Shown here: positions 1 to 9,140 of the stretch, in pieces
How the letters are laid out: the number at the start of each line of letters is the position of its first letter
How positions within the stretch are numbered: position 1 is the first letter of the stretch
Origin: Nitrososphaerota archaeon
GTDB taxonomy: Archaea > Thermoproteota > Nitrososphaeria > Nitrososphaerales > CADDZS01
Reading direction: 5' to 3'
NCBI GenBank assembly: GCA_021325255.1
Contig: JAJPHP010000071.1
Coordinates: 124,001-188,000 of the forward strand
Length of the DNA stretch: 64,000 nt
Notes under the pieces: generated by a model
What the model saw: only the letters and a program-made list of their open reading frames with translations
Databases searched by the model: none
Told to the model about the DNA's origin: nothing
Made by a program: the position numbers and the translations under genes

Positions 1-52
1 GTACTTCTACAATCCGTCAACCGAAGGGCCATACTTCGCCACGTTCTACTGA
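1..52 (+). CDS. C-terminal end of an ABC solute-binding protein (partial)
   Basis: Frame 2 is open from the window edge to a TGA at 50-52 and encodes YFYNPSTEGPYFATFY. This tail resembles the C-terminus of the family 5 solute-binding protein at 56454-58718 (GFFFNPSLGGTFMPQYYASLY minus its first residue here), with the same aromatic-Asn-Pro-Ser pattern and aromatic last residue. I infer the last 16 residues of another extracellular family 5 solute-binding protein. Only the tail is visible, so a chance match is possible. Confidence 0.5.
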   Translation, partial: YFYNPSTEGPYFATFY

Positions 53-189
53 TCGTGCAAGCAAGCAGTGATGAAATGGAAATGTCGGGAAAACTCTCCC
101 CCACTTTCCCACTGACATACATCTACTATGGACGTGCGCAATTTCGGAATTAACAGGCATGAAACAAACAAAAAAGTTCCATCGCAAGG

Positions 190-1413
190 ATGCATTCTAA
201 TTTGCTAGAGCTCACCAATTGCAACGTAATCGACATCGAGAGCGGCAAAACCAACTCAGGCGCAAGTGTACTGATTGATGGCCCGCATATCAAAGAGGTG
301 CTGACCGACGGCGGTGGAAAATCTGTCACAACAGGAAACGTCATTGATATGCGAGATAGTTTCCTACTCCCCGGCCTATTCAACTGCCACACACATCTCT
401 CCTTGCCATTTCCTCACACCCCAAGGAACCCACAGGAAAGTGAAGCAAGCGTCTCTCTACGCTGCTTCAAGAGGGCCATGGATGTGCTCCTAGGCGGCGT
501 AACAACAGTTAGGACGGTCGGGGAGGTCTACCGCTGCGACATCGCACTCAGGGACGCAATCAACTCGAAGATTCTCACCGGACCGAGAATAGTGGCTGGC
601 GGCCGCGGGATCAGGACCTCATTCGGTCAAAGCAGTCCAACGGATATTGCAGTCCAAGCCGATGGAGCGGAAAACTGCCAGAAGGCTGCGAGGTCGGAGA
701 TCAGTCTCGGCGCTCAGCACCTGAAGATCTTCGCAACCGGCGGCTTGGGAGCAAAGGGGGAGGATCCTGAGAACCAGCAGATGACGAAAGAGGAAATGCA
801 GGCAGTCGCTTCTGTGTGCAAGAGTCGCAACACCTACGTCACGGCCCACTGTGGAGGTAGCAGTGTGGCCATAGACGCCGTCGAAGCCGGAGTCACCTGC
901 CTTGAGCATGGCTACGTCCTGAACAACGAGGCCGTGGAGAAACTTGCGAAAGTCAAAGGATATCTAGACCCCACACTGTGCGTCACGCGCTCGGAAGAGT
1001 GGTATCGCTGGTATGGCTTTGAAGAGCCGTTGATCGAAAAGGCTCTGGCCTACCATTCAAGACACGTCCAGAGTCTTAAGAACGCAGTGAGCGCGGGAGT
1101 AAAGATTGTCCTCGGTACGGACATCCCGCCCGGCGATGAAAACGAGGGGACGAACGCGACGATCCGAGAGGTAGAGTATCTGTGCAAAGACGGATCTCTT
1201 CCCGAAATCGAGGCGCTGAAAGCTGCTACGGTTAACTCAGCAACTCTCTGCGGACTACAAAACCAGACTGGACTCATCAGGGAGGGATACTTTGCAGACA
1301 TTATCGCAGTAGCGGAGAACCCTTTAAGCGACATACGCAACTTACGAAAGGTCGTTTTCGTCATGAAGGAAGGCGACGTAGTGCGAAACGACCTGAAGAA
1401 GAAACTCGCCTAG
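190..1413 (+). CDS. Metal-dependent amidohydrolase (COG1228, prolidase/imidazolonepropionase-like)
   Basis: A 407-residue cytosolic amidohydrolase-superfamily enzyme, full length for the family. Visible metal-site residues are the HxH pair H67/H69 in NCHTHL, K179 in LKIFATGG (position of the carbamylated lysine), H220 in TAHCGG, H240 in CLEHGY and D311 in LGTDIPPG. The C-terminal GYFADIIAV stretch is the usual return to the small beta domain. The arrangement is that of the Xaa-Pro dipeptidase-like amidohydrolases; relatives also hydrolyse other N-acyl or cyclic amide substrates, so the substrate is open. The ATG at 190 follows an AAGGA. The stop overlaps that of the convergent M24 peptidase by four bases (CTAG). 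Neighbouring peptidases suggest peptide or proline scavenging (inference). Confidence 0.85.
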   Translation: MHSNLLELTNCNVIDIESGKTNSGASVLIDGPHIKEVLTDGGGKSVTTGNVIDMRDSFLLPGLFNCHTHLSLPFPHTPRNPQESEASVSLRCFKRAMDVLLGGVTTVRTVGEVYRCDIALRDAINSKILTGPRIVAGGRGIRTSFGQSSPTDIAVQADGAENCQKAARSEISLGAQHLKIFATGGLGAKGEDPENQQMTKEEMQAVASVCKSRNTYVTAHCGGSSVAIDAVEAGVTCLEHGYVLNNEAVEKLAKVKGYLDPTLCVTRSEEWYRWYGFEEPLIEKALAYHSRHVQSLKNAVSAGVKIVLGTDIPPGDENEGTNATIREVEYLCKDGSLPEIEALKAATVNSATLCGLQNQTGLIREGYFADIIAVAENPLSDIRNLRKVVFVMKEGDVVRNDLKKKLA

Positions 1414-2711
1414 TTTAGTACCCGGAGGAACCTGTCCTGCTTCGTTATCTGCTCGCTTCTGTTCTTCCCAACAATTATGGTTCTCTCCATGTGAACTCCT
1501 CCCCACCCCCAGACCATGTACGGGGACTCGATTGCAAGAACCATCCCCTCCTCAAAGGGGATGTCGATCGAGCTTTCGATCACGTCATCCTTGATCGCCC
1601 TCGTATTCTTTATGGCGTCACCCTTTGCCGCAGAAATCCTCGGATACTCGTGGACCTCTAGCCCAATCCCATGCCCCATCCCAGTGACAGATTTGGGCAC
1701 GCCATTTTCCTCCCAGACTCTGGCCGCCAGCTGGTTGAGTTCGCTCGGCCTCATGCCCGGAATCACCTTCTCCTCGCATTTCTCGACAACCTTGGTCAGC
1801 ACCTCGTAGAACTTTTTCTGTTTCTCGGAAGGTGTCCCGAGAGCACCGCTCTCACCGAGGTCCGAGTAGTAGCCATCCAAGCTAAACCCAAAGTCCATCC
1901 AAAACATCATCCCTCTCCTCAGCGCGACCTTTCCCGCAGGGAGCATTGAGCCACCCCTCGTCCCGAAAGGAACCATCAGGCCGCCGTCCCGAATGTCATA
2001 CGGCTCGGAGGCGAGGAACTGCCTGAACGTCCTGGCAAGGTCCATTTCCGTGACTCCCTCTCTAATTGAGGAAACAAGTTTCTCAAGGACTCTCTCGTTG
2101 ACCTCAGCCGCTGTCTTGAGCCTCTTGATTTCCTCTTCTGATTTCACCATGCGAATGAATCTGAAAAGTTCCATGCTCTCCTTAATCGCGAGCTCTGGTT
2201 TAGCTCTCTTGATTGCGGCAAGTATGCGCGGGTCTAGGTCCCCTGTATCAAGCCCGATTGTATCACTACTTGCAAACTCTGATATCGCGGTGAGCAATGC
2301 CTCCCCTGCTGAATCAAAATTCTTGACGCCCTTGCTTCCGCCAGCAGGGTTGCTCATTATCGCTTCAAACTCTTCCTCCTCGGGAGAATCAAAACGAGGG
2401 TTGGGGTCGCGCACCGACATCGGCTTGCCGTATGTGTAGATTTCTTCAGCCACCCCAAAATCCATCCTGGCGTTGAGGTAGCGCGACAGTGGAATTATGA
2501 GCACTCGCTTTCTCTCGTTTTTCGAGTACAGCCCAAAGGTTTGGACATAGTTCTCTCCACTTCCGGGGAAAACGTTGTACATCCTGTCCTTGATGTAATG
2601 CTGGGCGAGGAAATTTGTGAGATACGCAGTATTCACGTGACTCGAAGAGACAAGCGCAGACAATTCATACTGTTCAAGGAATGCATCCAACCTCTCCCTG
2701 TTTGCGAGCAT
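1410..2711 (-). CDS. M24-family metallopeptidase (Xaa-Pro aminopeptidase-like)
   Basis: A 433-residue protein with an N-terminal creatinase-like domain (about 1-185) and a C-terminal pita-bread domain (about 190-433). The five expected metal ligands are present: D273 and D284 in WMDFGFSLDGYYSDLGE, H347 in GMGHGIG, E395 in VLAIESP and E409 in HMERT. The family cleaves Xaa-Pro bonds or related amides (prolidase, aminopeptidase P, creatinase). The tryptophan/glycine-rich WGWGGVH before the last ligand is less usual. It lies between an amidohydrolase and an S9 peptidase, consistent with proline-rich peptide breakdown. ATG start; no signal peptide, so probably cytosolic. Confidence 0.88.
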   Translation of the reverse strand: MLANRERLDAFLEQYELSALVSSSHVNTAYLTNFLAQHYIKDRMYNVFPGSGENYVQTFGLYSKNERKRVLIIPLSRYLNARMDFGVAEEIYTYGKPMSVRDPNPRFDSPEEEEFEAIMSNPAGGSKGVKNFDSAGEALLTAISEFASSDTIGLDTGDLDPRILAAIKRAKPELAIKESMELFRFIRMVKSEEEIKRLKTAAEVNERVLEKLVSSIREGVTEMDLARTFRQFLASEPYDIRDGGLMVPFGTRGGSMLPAGKVALRRGMMFWMDFGFSLDGYYSDLGESGALGTPSEKQKKFYEVLTKVVEKCEEKVIPGMRPSELNQLAARVWEENGVPKSVTGMGHGIGLEVHEYPRISAAKGDAIKNTRAIKDDVIESSIDIPFEEGMVLAIESPYMVWGWGGVHMERTIIVGKNRSEQITKQDRFLRVLN

Positions 2712-2800
2712 GCGAAGACACTAGGACAATATGTTGAGTGAATTCTTGCCACATATACATTTCAGAATTTGAAGGAGCAACATTTTGCTTCTGGACTCGA

Positions 2801-5065
2801 TTAGATACTAGGCCCGAGCAAGTGCCTTACGAAGTACTCCCACCGCTTTCGGATAAAGTACGGGTCGCTTGAGAAACTATGGTTCTTGTTCGGCAGGACA
2901 AGTACGTCGAATGTCTTGTCCGCCTTCACCAGTGCGTCAATCAGCCGAATCGTCGAAGCAGGATTGACGTTGTCGTCCATATCACCATACACCAAGAGCA
3001 GTTTTCCCTTCAGTTTGTGGGCCACCGTAGAATTTGATTGAGTAGCATACTTGCCGGGTTCAAACAACCCCTGATACTTCTCGCCGACAGGCAGATAGTC
3101 GCGTAGGTCGTGCACGCCCGCCGAAGAAACCGCGACCTTGTAAAACTCTGGAAGATCAAAAATCGCGCGCGCCGAGGCGTACCCTCCGCCGGAGTGCCCG
3201 TAGATTCCCACTCGCTCGAGGTCCATGTATGGTCTGGAGCTGGCCAGTTCTCTTAGTGCAATCACGTGGTCGAGCAGACCTCCGGCCTCCTCGAACTTTC
3301 CGTAGGAGTAGTCCCTGAATGCCTTAGATCTGAAAGGAGTCCCGAGCCCATCTAGTGTGACAACAATGAAACCCAGCTCAGCGGTCGCCTGAGGCATGAA
3401 GATCCACTTGCGATTGTCCGGCTCTGGATCAAAGGATTTTGCGCAGCGCGTCCTTGTAGGTCCGGGATACACATCATCGATCACCGGGTACTTCCTACAA
3501 GGATCAAAATCCGAGGGAAAGTAAATTACACCATAAAGATCGGTTTTCCCCTCCCTTGCCTTTACACTAAACCGCTCGGGCCACTTGAAACCAAATTCAA
3601 AGAGCTGATCAAAATCAGAGACCTCCAAGTTCAAGATTGTCTCCCCATCCTTGCTCGACCTCAAGAAGGATTTCGGAATCGAGTCAACAGTCGAAAAATT
3701 ATCCACAAAGTAACTCCCTGTTGGCGAAAACCAGATCTCGTGATCCGCGTCCTCCGGCGTAAGGAGTTTAACGCTCTCTGAGCCAGCATCAATGCTGACA
3801 CTATAGAGGTGGCGAAAGTAGGGATCGCGACCGGGTTCACGTCCCCCGGCGGTGAAGTAAATCAGGTGATTCCTCCTGTCTACGTGAAGAATGTCTCTGA
3901 CGACCCACTCTCCCGATGTGATCTGTTTCACCAGCTTACCGCTACTGGTGTCATAGACGTATAGATGGCCATACCCGTCTCTTTCCGAAAACCAAATTAT
4001 ATCTTCATCTAAAACGTAGACGTTTGGCCTATTCTCGACGCTGAGGTTGGGTTCAATGTGAGTAGAGGCGCGCTCTTCAATCAGTAGCCTCGCCAATCCA
4101 TTTTCGGAATCAATTTCGTACAACTCTAGAGCCTTGTCTCCACGCTCCTTATGGATGAAGTATACTTTGCGCGAGTCATCACTCCACCACACAAGTTTCA
4201 TTTCTATCGGTGATAGGATAGTCGTAAATGGCAGCGGACCAAGCTCTGATACAACCATCTGCTTCTTTGCTCCCGGAATATTCAAAATCACAAGCTCGGC
4301 CGTTGCGAGTTTTGCGTCGCCGAGGAGGGGATACTTGAAAGTGTGCAGCCGCGGACGAACTGTCCCACCCTCATCTTCCACGGAGGATTGGATAAGATAG
4401 AGGTCGCGCACCACCCTCTGGTCCAACCTTTGAACAACCAATTTTGTAGAGTCGGGTGACCACATCGCAACTGGGGGCCTCTTTGCTCCGCCGAGCCTCT
4501 CGGTCACGGCAGTCGTATTGGATTCCGGAGAAGTGCCGTAATCGAAGTATTTCTCGCCATCGAAAGTAAGTTGTGCCTCCTGCCCGGAGTCCAAGGAGCG
4601 AACCCAGATATTGTGCTCCTTTACATAGGCAACCCAATTCCCATCAGGCGAAGCCAGTTCACCATCAGAGAACGCTTTGCTCCTTTTCGTCTTCGACCTG
4701 CTGAGCTGAAAAGTAACAAGGTCGTAGCTCCAGTCGACATTTGTGGCACTGAATTCTATCTTTGTCTGATTCTCTGCATACCTGAAATCATGAAATGGTA
4801 ACGTGTATTCTGAAAAGGTATTTCCAGGCAAAGCAGTTGAAAGGGCTGAAGCGAGCTTCTTATGATCAAATGCTGGCCGCGCAGTTTTCTCCGTAGGAGA
4901 AACAAAAAGGAAGGTTGATCCCTGTGGATCGTAGCGCTTGAACCAGAACGAGTCCGTTCCGCCGATCCAATGCGGCGTTACCCTCGTATTGTATACGAGA
5001 CCATGTTCTATAGGATCGAGTAATTGCGACGCCCGGTCATGACTATCTTTCGAAATTTTCATCAA
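2801..5065 (-). CDS. S9 family prolyl oligopeptidase / dipeptidyl peptidase IV-like
   Basis: A 754-residue serine peptidase. The N-terminal ~490 residues are beta-strand-rich with repeated WSPD/FSPTG-like turns, as in the DPP-IV beta-propeller. The C-terminal alpha/beta-hydrolase domain carries S625 in GHSGGGYAS, D697/D698 in YGDMDDNVNP and H729 in NKNHSF, giving a complete Ser-Asp-His triad with family spacing. No signal peptide or N-terminal membrane anchor is seen, unlike many bacterial DPP-IV enzymes, so a cytosolic role on imported peptides is likely. It is transcribed in the same direction as the M24 peptidase 89 bp downstream and may share its transcript. Confidence 0.9.
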   Translation of the reverse strand: MMKISKDSHDRASQLLDPIEHGLVYNTRVTPHWIGGTDSFWFKRYDPQGSTFLFVSPTEKTARPAFDHKKLASALSTALPGNTFSEYTLPFHDFRYAENQTKIEFSATNVDWSYDLVTFQLSRSKTKRSKAFSDGELASPDGNWVAYVKEHNIWVRSLDSGQEAQLTFDGEKYFDYGTSPESNTTAVTERLGGAKRPPVAMWSPDSTKLVVQRLDQRVVRDLYLIQSSVEDEGGTVRPRLHTFKYPLLGDAKLATAELVILNIPGAKKQMVVSELGPLPFTTILSPIEMKLVWWSDDSRKVYFIHKERGDKALELYEIDSENGLARLLIEERASTHIEPNLSVENRPNVYVLDEDIIWFSERDGYGHLYVYDTSSGKLVKQITSGEWVVRDILHVDRRNHLIYFTAGGREPGRDPYFRHLYSVSIDAGSESVKLLTPEDADHEIWFSPTGSYFVDNFSTVDSIPKSFLRSSKDGETILNLEVSDFDQLFEFGFKWPERFSVKAREGKTDLYGVIYFPSDFDPCRKYPVIDDVYPGPTRTRCAKSFDPEPDNRKWIFMPQATAELGFIVVTLDGLGTPFRSKAFRDYSYGKFEEAGGLLDHVIALRELASSRPYMDLERVGIYGHSGGGYASARAIFDLPEFYKVAVSSAGVHDLRDYLPVGEKYQGLFEPGKYATQSNSTVAHKLKGKLLLVYGDMDDNVNPASTIRLIDALVKADKTFDVLVLPNKNHSFSSDPYFIRKRWEYFVRHLLGPSI

Positions 5066-5263
5066 AATCTCTCAATCAGCCTAAATGGGGATCTGTATGA
5101 TTAATTGTATGCATACCCGAAACAATTTTGCTATTTTCTCTGTAAGACCAGAAACGGATAATATTTTCAGCTGTTGAAAGCTAAAAGGAGTCGGTGTATC
5201 GACCTTTAACCTTGGCCTTTGTGCGCTATGACTTGCTGTGAGAGGCCTTGCTTTAACGAGGAC

Positions 5264-5272
5264 ATTTATTGG
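5264..5272 (+). promoter_or_regulatory. TATA-like box before the broken nuclease gene
   Basis: ATTTATTGG is centred about 28 bp before the ATG at 5296, the spacing expected for an archaeal leaderless transcript. This supports 5296 as the original start of the disrupted gene. Confidence 0.4.
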
Positions 5273-5295
5273 TAACCTTGCAATTCGCTCCGGGT

Positions 5296-5714
5296 ATGGG
5301 TAAAGTATCGTGCAGACCGGAGTCAGCGCAAAGGTAAACAGCAACAGACAGGTCACCGGCAATGTCGGGATGTACTGGGTCGCCTACAAGCTCTCAAGCA
5401 TAGGCTGGAATTTCATGCCGACCTCACGGAATGCGAAGGGAATAGACATCGTAATCTACGATGATAGATGAGGCAACTTTCGGAGTGTGCAGGTGAAGAC
5501 CGTTAGAGCAAACAACGTGCTTTTGGAGGATAAAGGAACGCGTTTTGATTATCTGGTCGTCTGCAATGTGGAAAATGACCCGCCTGTTTCCTACATTCTG
5601 ACGCTTGCGGAAATTGCCAAGTTCTGCAAGACGTACGTGGGAAAGAGTTGGCTGCAGTATAGAGAGCTAAGAGAAAGCGATGCAAAGGACAGATGGGAAA
5701 AGATAGCTCCTTAG
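5296..5714 (+). pseudogene. Disrupted PD-(D/E)XK-type endonuclease-like gene
   Basis: Two segments in the same frame (5310-5471 and 5472-5714) read as one ~135-residue protein interrupted by a TGA at 5469-5471. The first part has GMYWVAYKLSSIGWNFMPTS, then RNAKGIDIVIYD. The second starts just after the stop with VQVKTVRANN. GID...QVK is the D-X(n)-(E/Q)XK core of small restriction-endonuclease-fold proteins that resemble group I intron-associated or DUF4365-like nucleases. The best archaeal start, ATG 5296, is in another frame and would need a one-base insertion near 5307, so a frameshift is likely too. The stop codon meets that of the convergent zinc-ribbon gene. Alternatives are a pseudogene, two split ORFs or stop-codon readthrough; pseudogene is simplest. 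Confidence 0.65.
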
Positions 5715-6470
5715 TTACTTTGGTTGCTTAAAGTAGGCCACGACGCGCGGGCGAGTAAGGTAGTAAAGACCTACTATCGCAAAGATAGTTCCGACTGGGA
5801 AACTAAAAAGCTCAAGAACAGCTACGACCATCGCCAAAATTCTTGCCCAGTTTCTTCCGGTGAATAGACAGATTGCAGCAACGAACTCTAGGAGAAATAC
5901 TACGAATGAAAAGACTAGGATTAAGGCGCCCAGCCCGGGAAGGAAGAACGCAAAGAACCCAGCAAAGAAAAGACCAACGAGCAAAATCAAAATAGAATCT
6001 ATGATTGCAAGCACAGCAAGAATTGTGACGCCGGTTGGTCTGGATATCTTTGAAGGGGGAGACGGTCCGAACGAAACTTCGCCGCAGTAGACACAGTAGG
6101 ACATCGAAGCGTCATTTATTCTCCCGCACTTCTGACAGTATTTGGCTACACCGACCTGTCGTCCACCGGGCGAAGGATAGGGCGGAGCAACCGGTCTTTG
6201 CATCACTCTTTCATACATGTTATCTACGAACTGCGTAGCTCCGTTGGCAGCAGAGGTCTTTTGTCTAACACCGCACTTGGGACAAATTTCAGCTTCGGCA
6301 TCAATTACAGCTGCGCAGGCGCGACAATATTTTGTAGGGCGAACGTTTTGAGGTGACGGTGTTGTTTGAGTTGACATTGCAACTTGGGACTGAGTTGTGA
6401 CAGACCGTCCACAATTCGCGCAGAACTGCGCACTCGGGTCCAAGCTCGCCCCACACGATTGGCAGAACAT
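5715..6470 (-). CDS. Membrane protein with three N-terminal zinc ribbons
   Basis: A 251-residue protein. Three CxxC...CxxC zinc ribbons lie at about 3-20 (FCQSCG/FCANCG), 49-66 (YCRACA/ICPKCG) and 111-129 (YCQKCG/YCVYCG). They are separated by Thr/Gln/Pro-rich linkers and followed by three or four hydrophobic segments (about 150-240). The ribbons are expected on the cytoplasmic side. Proteins of this architecture are common in archaea but lack a defined function. Two other zinc-ribbon proteins in the window (21542 and 39889) share the N-terminal pattern. The gene converges on the broken nuclease gene with no intergenic space. Confidence 0.8.
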   Translation of the reverse strand: MFCQSCGASLDPSAQFCANCGRSVTTQSQVAMSTQTTPSPQNVRPTKYCRACAAVIDAEAEICPKCGVRQKTSAANGATQFVDNMYERVMQRPVAPPYPSPGGRQVGVAKYCQKCGRINDASMSYCVYCGEVSFGPSPPSKISRPTGVTILAVLAIIDSILILLVGLFFAGFFAFFLPGLGALILVFSFVVFLLEFVAAICLFTGRNWARILAMVVAVLELFSFPVGTIFAIVGLYYLTRPRVVAYFKQPK

Positions 6471-6815
6471 TTACGTCCCAAGGTCAAAGCATGGTTGGTA
6501 AAAAGGATTTGGACTTTAGAGCCAAGTGCATGCTAAGTGCACAGTTGCCGGGATGCTTGGACTCTCACGGCAAAAGAAATATACCTAGTTTCATCCCATC
6601 GCACTGTTTCCTCGGGCGTAATAATTTCGCAATAATCTGACCTCAGCTGTCTAAATGGAAGTTAACCGAAAGAATATTGAGTGGAGCAAAGATAGGGTCC
6701 CAGTGAAGTTCCTATCGAGCAAGTAAAGATTCTGAATTCCAATCGAGGGACAGTTTTTCTGCTGATAGCAAAGCAAAAGTAGCTCTCCCTCCGGATATTG
6801 TAGATAACTTTTCGG
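6471..6815. other. Intergenic region, 345 bp
   Basis: It separates divergent genes and must hold promoters for both. The direct repeat AAGTGCA occurs twice around 6530-6542. A 23-codon ORF beginning MEVNRKNIEW at about 6655 ends at a TAA before the next gene; it is too short to call. Nothing else is recognised. Confidence 0.5.
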
Positions 6816-7571
6816 ATGTCTCGGGGAGGCGCACCGGCATGGGTGTACATACAAAGAGAAGCGAGCATGCGCTCGTCATACGAATCTCAAACCTTTCGGC
6901 TGGAGAAGAAGATCGAGGAGCTCGAAGCTGAGAACACGAAGCTGAAAAGGGAACTCGCAGATATCGGGAAGAAGTACATAGACTGTGTTCAAAAGTCAAA
7001 TGCTGCACTACCAAACCTCAACGATGGGTCAAAGAGTCCATTGGACAAGCTGCAACATGCAATCCTTCGAGTGATTGATGATTTCAATGCACGCAGATTC
7101 CGGCCAAATTCCGAAGCGGACGTGAAAGCCTGCATTTATCATAATTGGTTGCAGCTCTATCCATCAGATATAGGTTTGTTGCATGTTGAAGCAAGAATAG
7201 GCCAGATTCAGACAAAGCTACATAGCGATCTTGCATACGGAAAGACGGAGGATAACAACGAACACCGACCATCGGTTAGTCGACCCCTGCTCGTTTCCGA
7301 GATTAAATCTTTCTGGGGCCTCACAAAAGGCCAACCAGCGACACGAAGAAGGGATGTAGAAAAAGACATCTTGGCGTTGGGCGAAGAATCACTTGGAGCA
7401 ACCGCGAGAGCTCTGATCATCTTTGACATGATGCCTACATCTAAGAACTACCTCAGTGATGGGTATAACCGAAAGTTTTTGGAGTTAATCAAGCAACAAG
7501 GATGTAGCATCTCAACATTCATTGTGAGATTTAAGGAAGGATCGGCCAGCCTGTCTACCAATTTCGCGTGA
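6816..7571 (+). CDS. Unrecognised coiled-coil protein with a possible nuclease core
   Basis: I do not recognise this 251-residue protein. Residues about 22-60 form a heptad-rich coiled coil (KKIEELEAENTKLKRELADI). A globular domain follows with HSDLAYG and, about 20 residues later, LLVSEIKSFW. This D-X(n)-ExK spacing fits a PD-(D/E)XK nuclease core but is short evidence by itself. The C-terminus (ARALIIFDMMPTSKNYLSDG) looks like an alpha/beta segment. An internal ATG at 6867 (MRSSYESQTF) just before the coiled coil is a credible alternative start. It is monocistronic, and near a second nuclease-like remnant (5296-5714), so a defence or mobile-DNA role is possible but unproven. Confidence 0.7.
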   Translation: MSRGGAPAWVYIQREASMRSSYESQTFRLEKKIEELEAENTKLKRELADIGKKYIDCVQKSNAALPNLNDGSKSPLDKLQHAILRVIDDFNARRFRPNSEADVKACIYHNWLQLYPSDIGLLHVEARIGQIQTKLHSDLAYGKTEDNNEHRPSVSRPLLVSEIKSFWGLTKGQPATRRRDVEKDILALGEESLGATARALIIFDMMPTSKNYLSDGYNRKFLELIKQQGCSISTFIVRFKEGSASLSTNFA

Positions 7572-7726
7572 CAAAGTAATATGCTGTGGAAATTTCCTTG
7601 GCAGTACAGGCAGATTGGAGAAATGAAAATACTCTATGAAAAGTTTCGACGTTTATAGTTGGTTTGAAGAACAAAATCTGAATCAACTGCAATCACTTGC
7701 AAACAATCAGCGGTTTCTTCAGAATA

Positions 7727-7734
7727 TTTTTAAG
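7727..7734 (+). promoter_or_regulatory. TATA box for the NMT1-like binding protein
   Basis: TTTTTAAG is centred about 30 bp before the ATG at 7760. The spacing implies a leaderless or near-leaderless transcript; no Shine-Dalgarno precedes that ATG. Confidence 0.5.
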
Positions 7735-7759
7735 CGATCTATAATTCTACGACGGGCAA

Positions 7760-8950
7760 ATGCGAACCGTAACAATCATCGCAATTGTCGTAATTGTCAT
7801 AATCATAGTAGCCGCCGGTGCCGCGTACGCTCTAGTCTTTCGCGGTACTAACACCTCGACACAAACATCGAGTTCAACAAATGTACAGAGTTCTTCGTCT
7901 TCCTTTGCCACCACCATTTCCTCATCGAACTCCACTCAATCCGTAAACTTTGGAATCGACGTCGCGCAGTCGGAGGAGTTTATTCCAGTATACGCAGCTG
8001 AACATGGAGGCTTCTGGAAACAGGAGGGCGTCAACGTAAACGTCGTATCATTTCCTGGAGGCGCTCCACACATGCAGGCCGTCGCAACGGGCGAAGTCCA
8101 GATGGGATCAGCCTCGCCCGTAGGTCAATTGATCGCGACGAGCCACGGTACAGCGATGACCGCAGTCGCTGTCAATCTGCCGCAGGCCGACATGACAGTA
8201 ATCGTCCAGAACAGTTCCAAGTACACCGACCCCTCCCAACTCAAGGGCGCCACAATCGGTGTGACGTCGCTGGGCAGCTACACCGACCTCATGGCCCACG
8301 TGCTCGCCAACCACTACAACTTCACCCTCGGGACGGACATACACGAGGCCGCGCTCGGAGGACTCCAGGCGCAGCTGGCTGCTCTGACCACTAGCAAGAC
8401 ACAGGCCTTCATCTGGACGTACGACGAGGCCTACGTGCTCCAGAGTAAGGGCGACGCAAAAATACTCTTCTTCATGAGCAGCATCCTTCCGGTCTGGCCC
8501 GCGGAGTGCTACTACGCGACAAACTCGCTGATTTCGAGCAACCCGACGCTCGTGCACAAAGTCCTGCAGGGACTGACAAACGCGGTCGCCTACATGAAGT
8601 CCAACAAGACGTACGCGATACAGGTCACCACGCAGTACCTGGGCGTCTCTTCAACCGTTGCGGGACAGATCGTCGACAAGGCCTTCTTCGGTAACAGCTC
8701 CTTCTCCAGCGACGGACAGTTTACCCCGCAGATAGTGGATGCACTAAATGTCCTTCGAACCACGATGCTCAACCTGAACGTATCGAGCAATCTCATACCC
8801 ATCAGCCAATACTACACGTCGCAGTTCGTACCACTGACCGCTCAGAGCGTCTCTCCACAAGCAAGCATAATTGGCGGGCTCTCCATAGGTGCGTCCCCCG
8901 AAAGCAGAATCGAGTCTACTCTGCTCGTTCCACTTCGAAATTGGTCATAA
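7760..8950 (+). CDS. Surface-anchored NMT1/SsuA-like ABC substrate-binding protein
   Basis: A 396-residue protein. Residues about 4-25 form a hydrophobic N-terminal anchor or signal, residues 30-62 a Ser/Thr-rich stalk likely to be glycosylated, and the remainder an NMT1/THI5-like (nitrate/taurine/pyrimidine-precursor) periplasmic-binding fold. Family landmarks include FIPVYAAEHGGFWKQEGVNV, FPGGAPHMQAVATGEVQMG and KGATIGVTSLGSYTD. It captures a small organic ligand outside the cell. No permease or ATPase gene lies beside it; instead the molybdenum hydroxylase cassette follows on the same strand 190 bp downstream. I infer that its ligand may be the substrate of that enzyme. The partner transporter must be encoded elsewhere. 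Confidence 0.85.
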   Translation: MRTVTIIAIVVIVIIIVAAGAAYALVFRGTNTSTQTSSSTNVQSSSSSFATTISSSNSTQSVNFGIDVAQSEEFIPVYAAEHGGFWKQEGVNVNVVSFPGGAPHMQAVATGEVQMGSASPVGQLIATSHGTAMTAVAVNLPQADMTVIVQNSSKYTDPSQLKGATIGVTSLGSYTDLMAHVLANHYNFTLGTDIHEAALGGLQAQLAALTTSKTQAFIWTYDEAYVLQSKGDAKILFFMSSILPVWPAECYYATNSLISSNPTLVHKVLQGLTNAVAYMKSNKTYAIQVTTQYLGVSSTVAGQIVDKAFFGNSSFSSDGQFTPQIVDALNVLRTTMLNLNVSSNLIPISQYYTSQFVPLTAQSVSPQASIIGGLSIGASPESRIESTLLVPLRNWS

Positions 8951-8966
8951 TCCAGATACCGAGAAA

Positions 8967-9012
8967 CAAAAAGAAAGAAAAGAGAGACACAACTCTCTCC
9001 ACTCTTTTTCTC
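8967..9012 (+). terminator. Hairpin with T-rich 3' arm after the binding-protein gene
   Basis: A purine-rich arm ending AGAGAG (8981-8986) faces CTCTCT (8993-8998), and the pairing extends imperfectly into AAAAAGAAAG and CTCTTTTTCTC. It sits just after the stop at 8950. The position fits a terminator or RNA-processing site between the binding-protein gene and the ferredoxin gene. Confidence 0.4.
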
Positions 9013-9140
9013 ATCCTGTTTCTTGCAAGACCGAATGAAAGGGGCCTCGAATCCGATCCAAGAAAAATAGTTTCAAAGCTCTTGCAGTTGAGTGCTACGC
9101 AAATAATTAGGCCTCCGAAGGAGTCATCAAAACCTCCCAC

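Noticed and set aside
5469..5471. TGA as a selenocysteine codon
   Set aside because: It sits between GID and QVK at a position not expected to be Cys, and no selenocysteine machinery or SECIS-like element is seen here.
8108..8557. 149-codon open frame opposite the binding-protein gene
   Set aside because: Antisense shadow of a GC-rich coding region with no motif or start signal.
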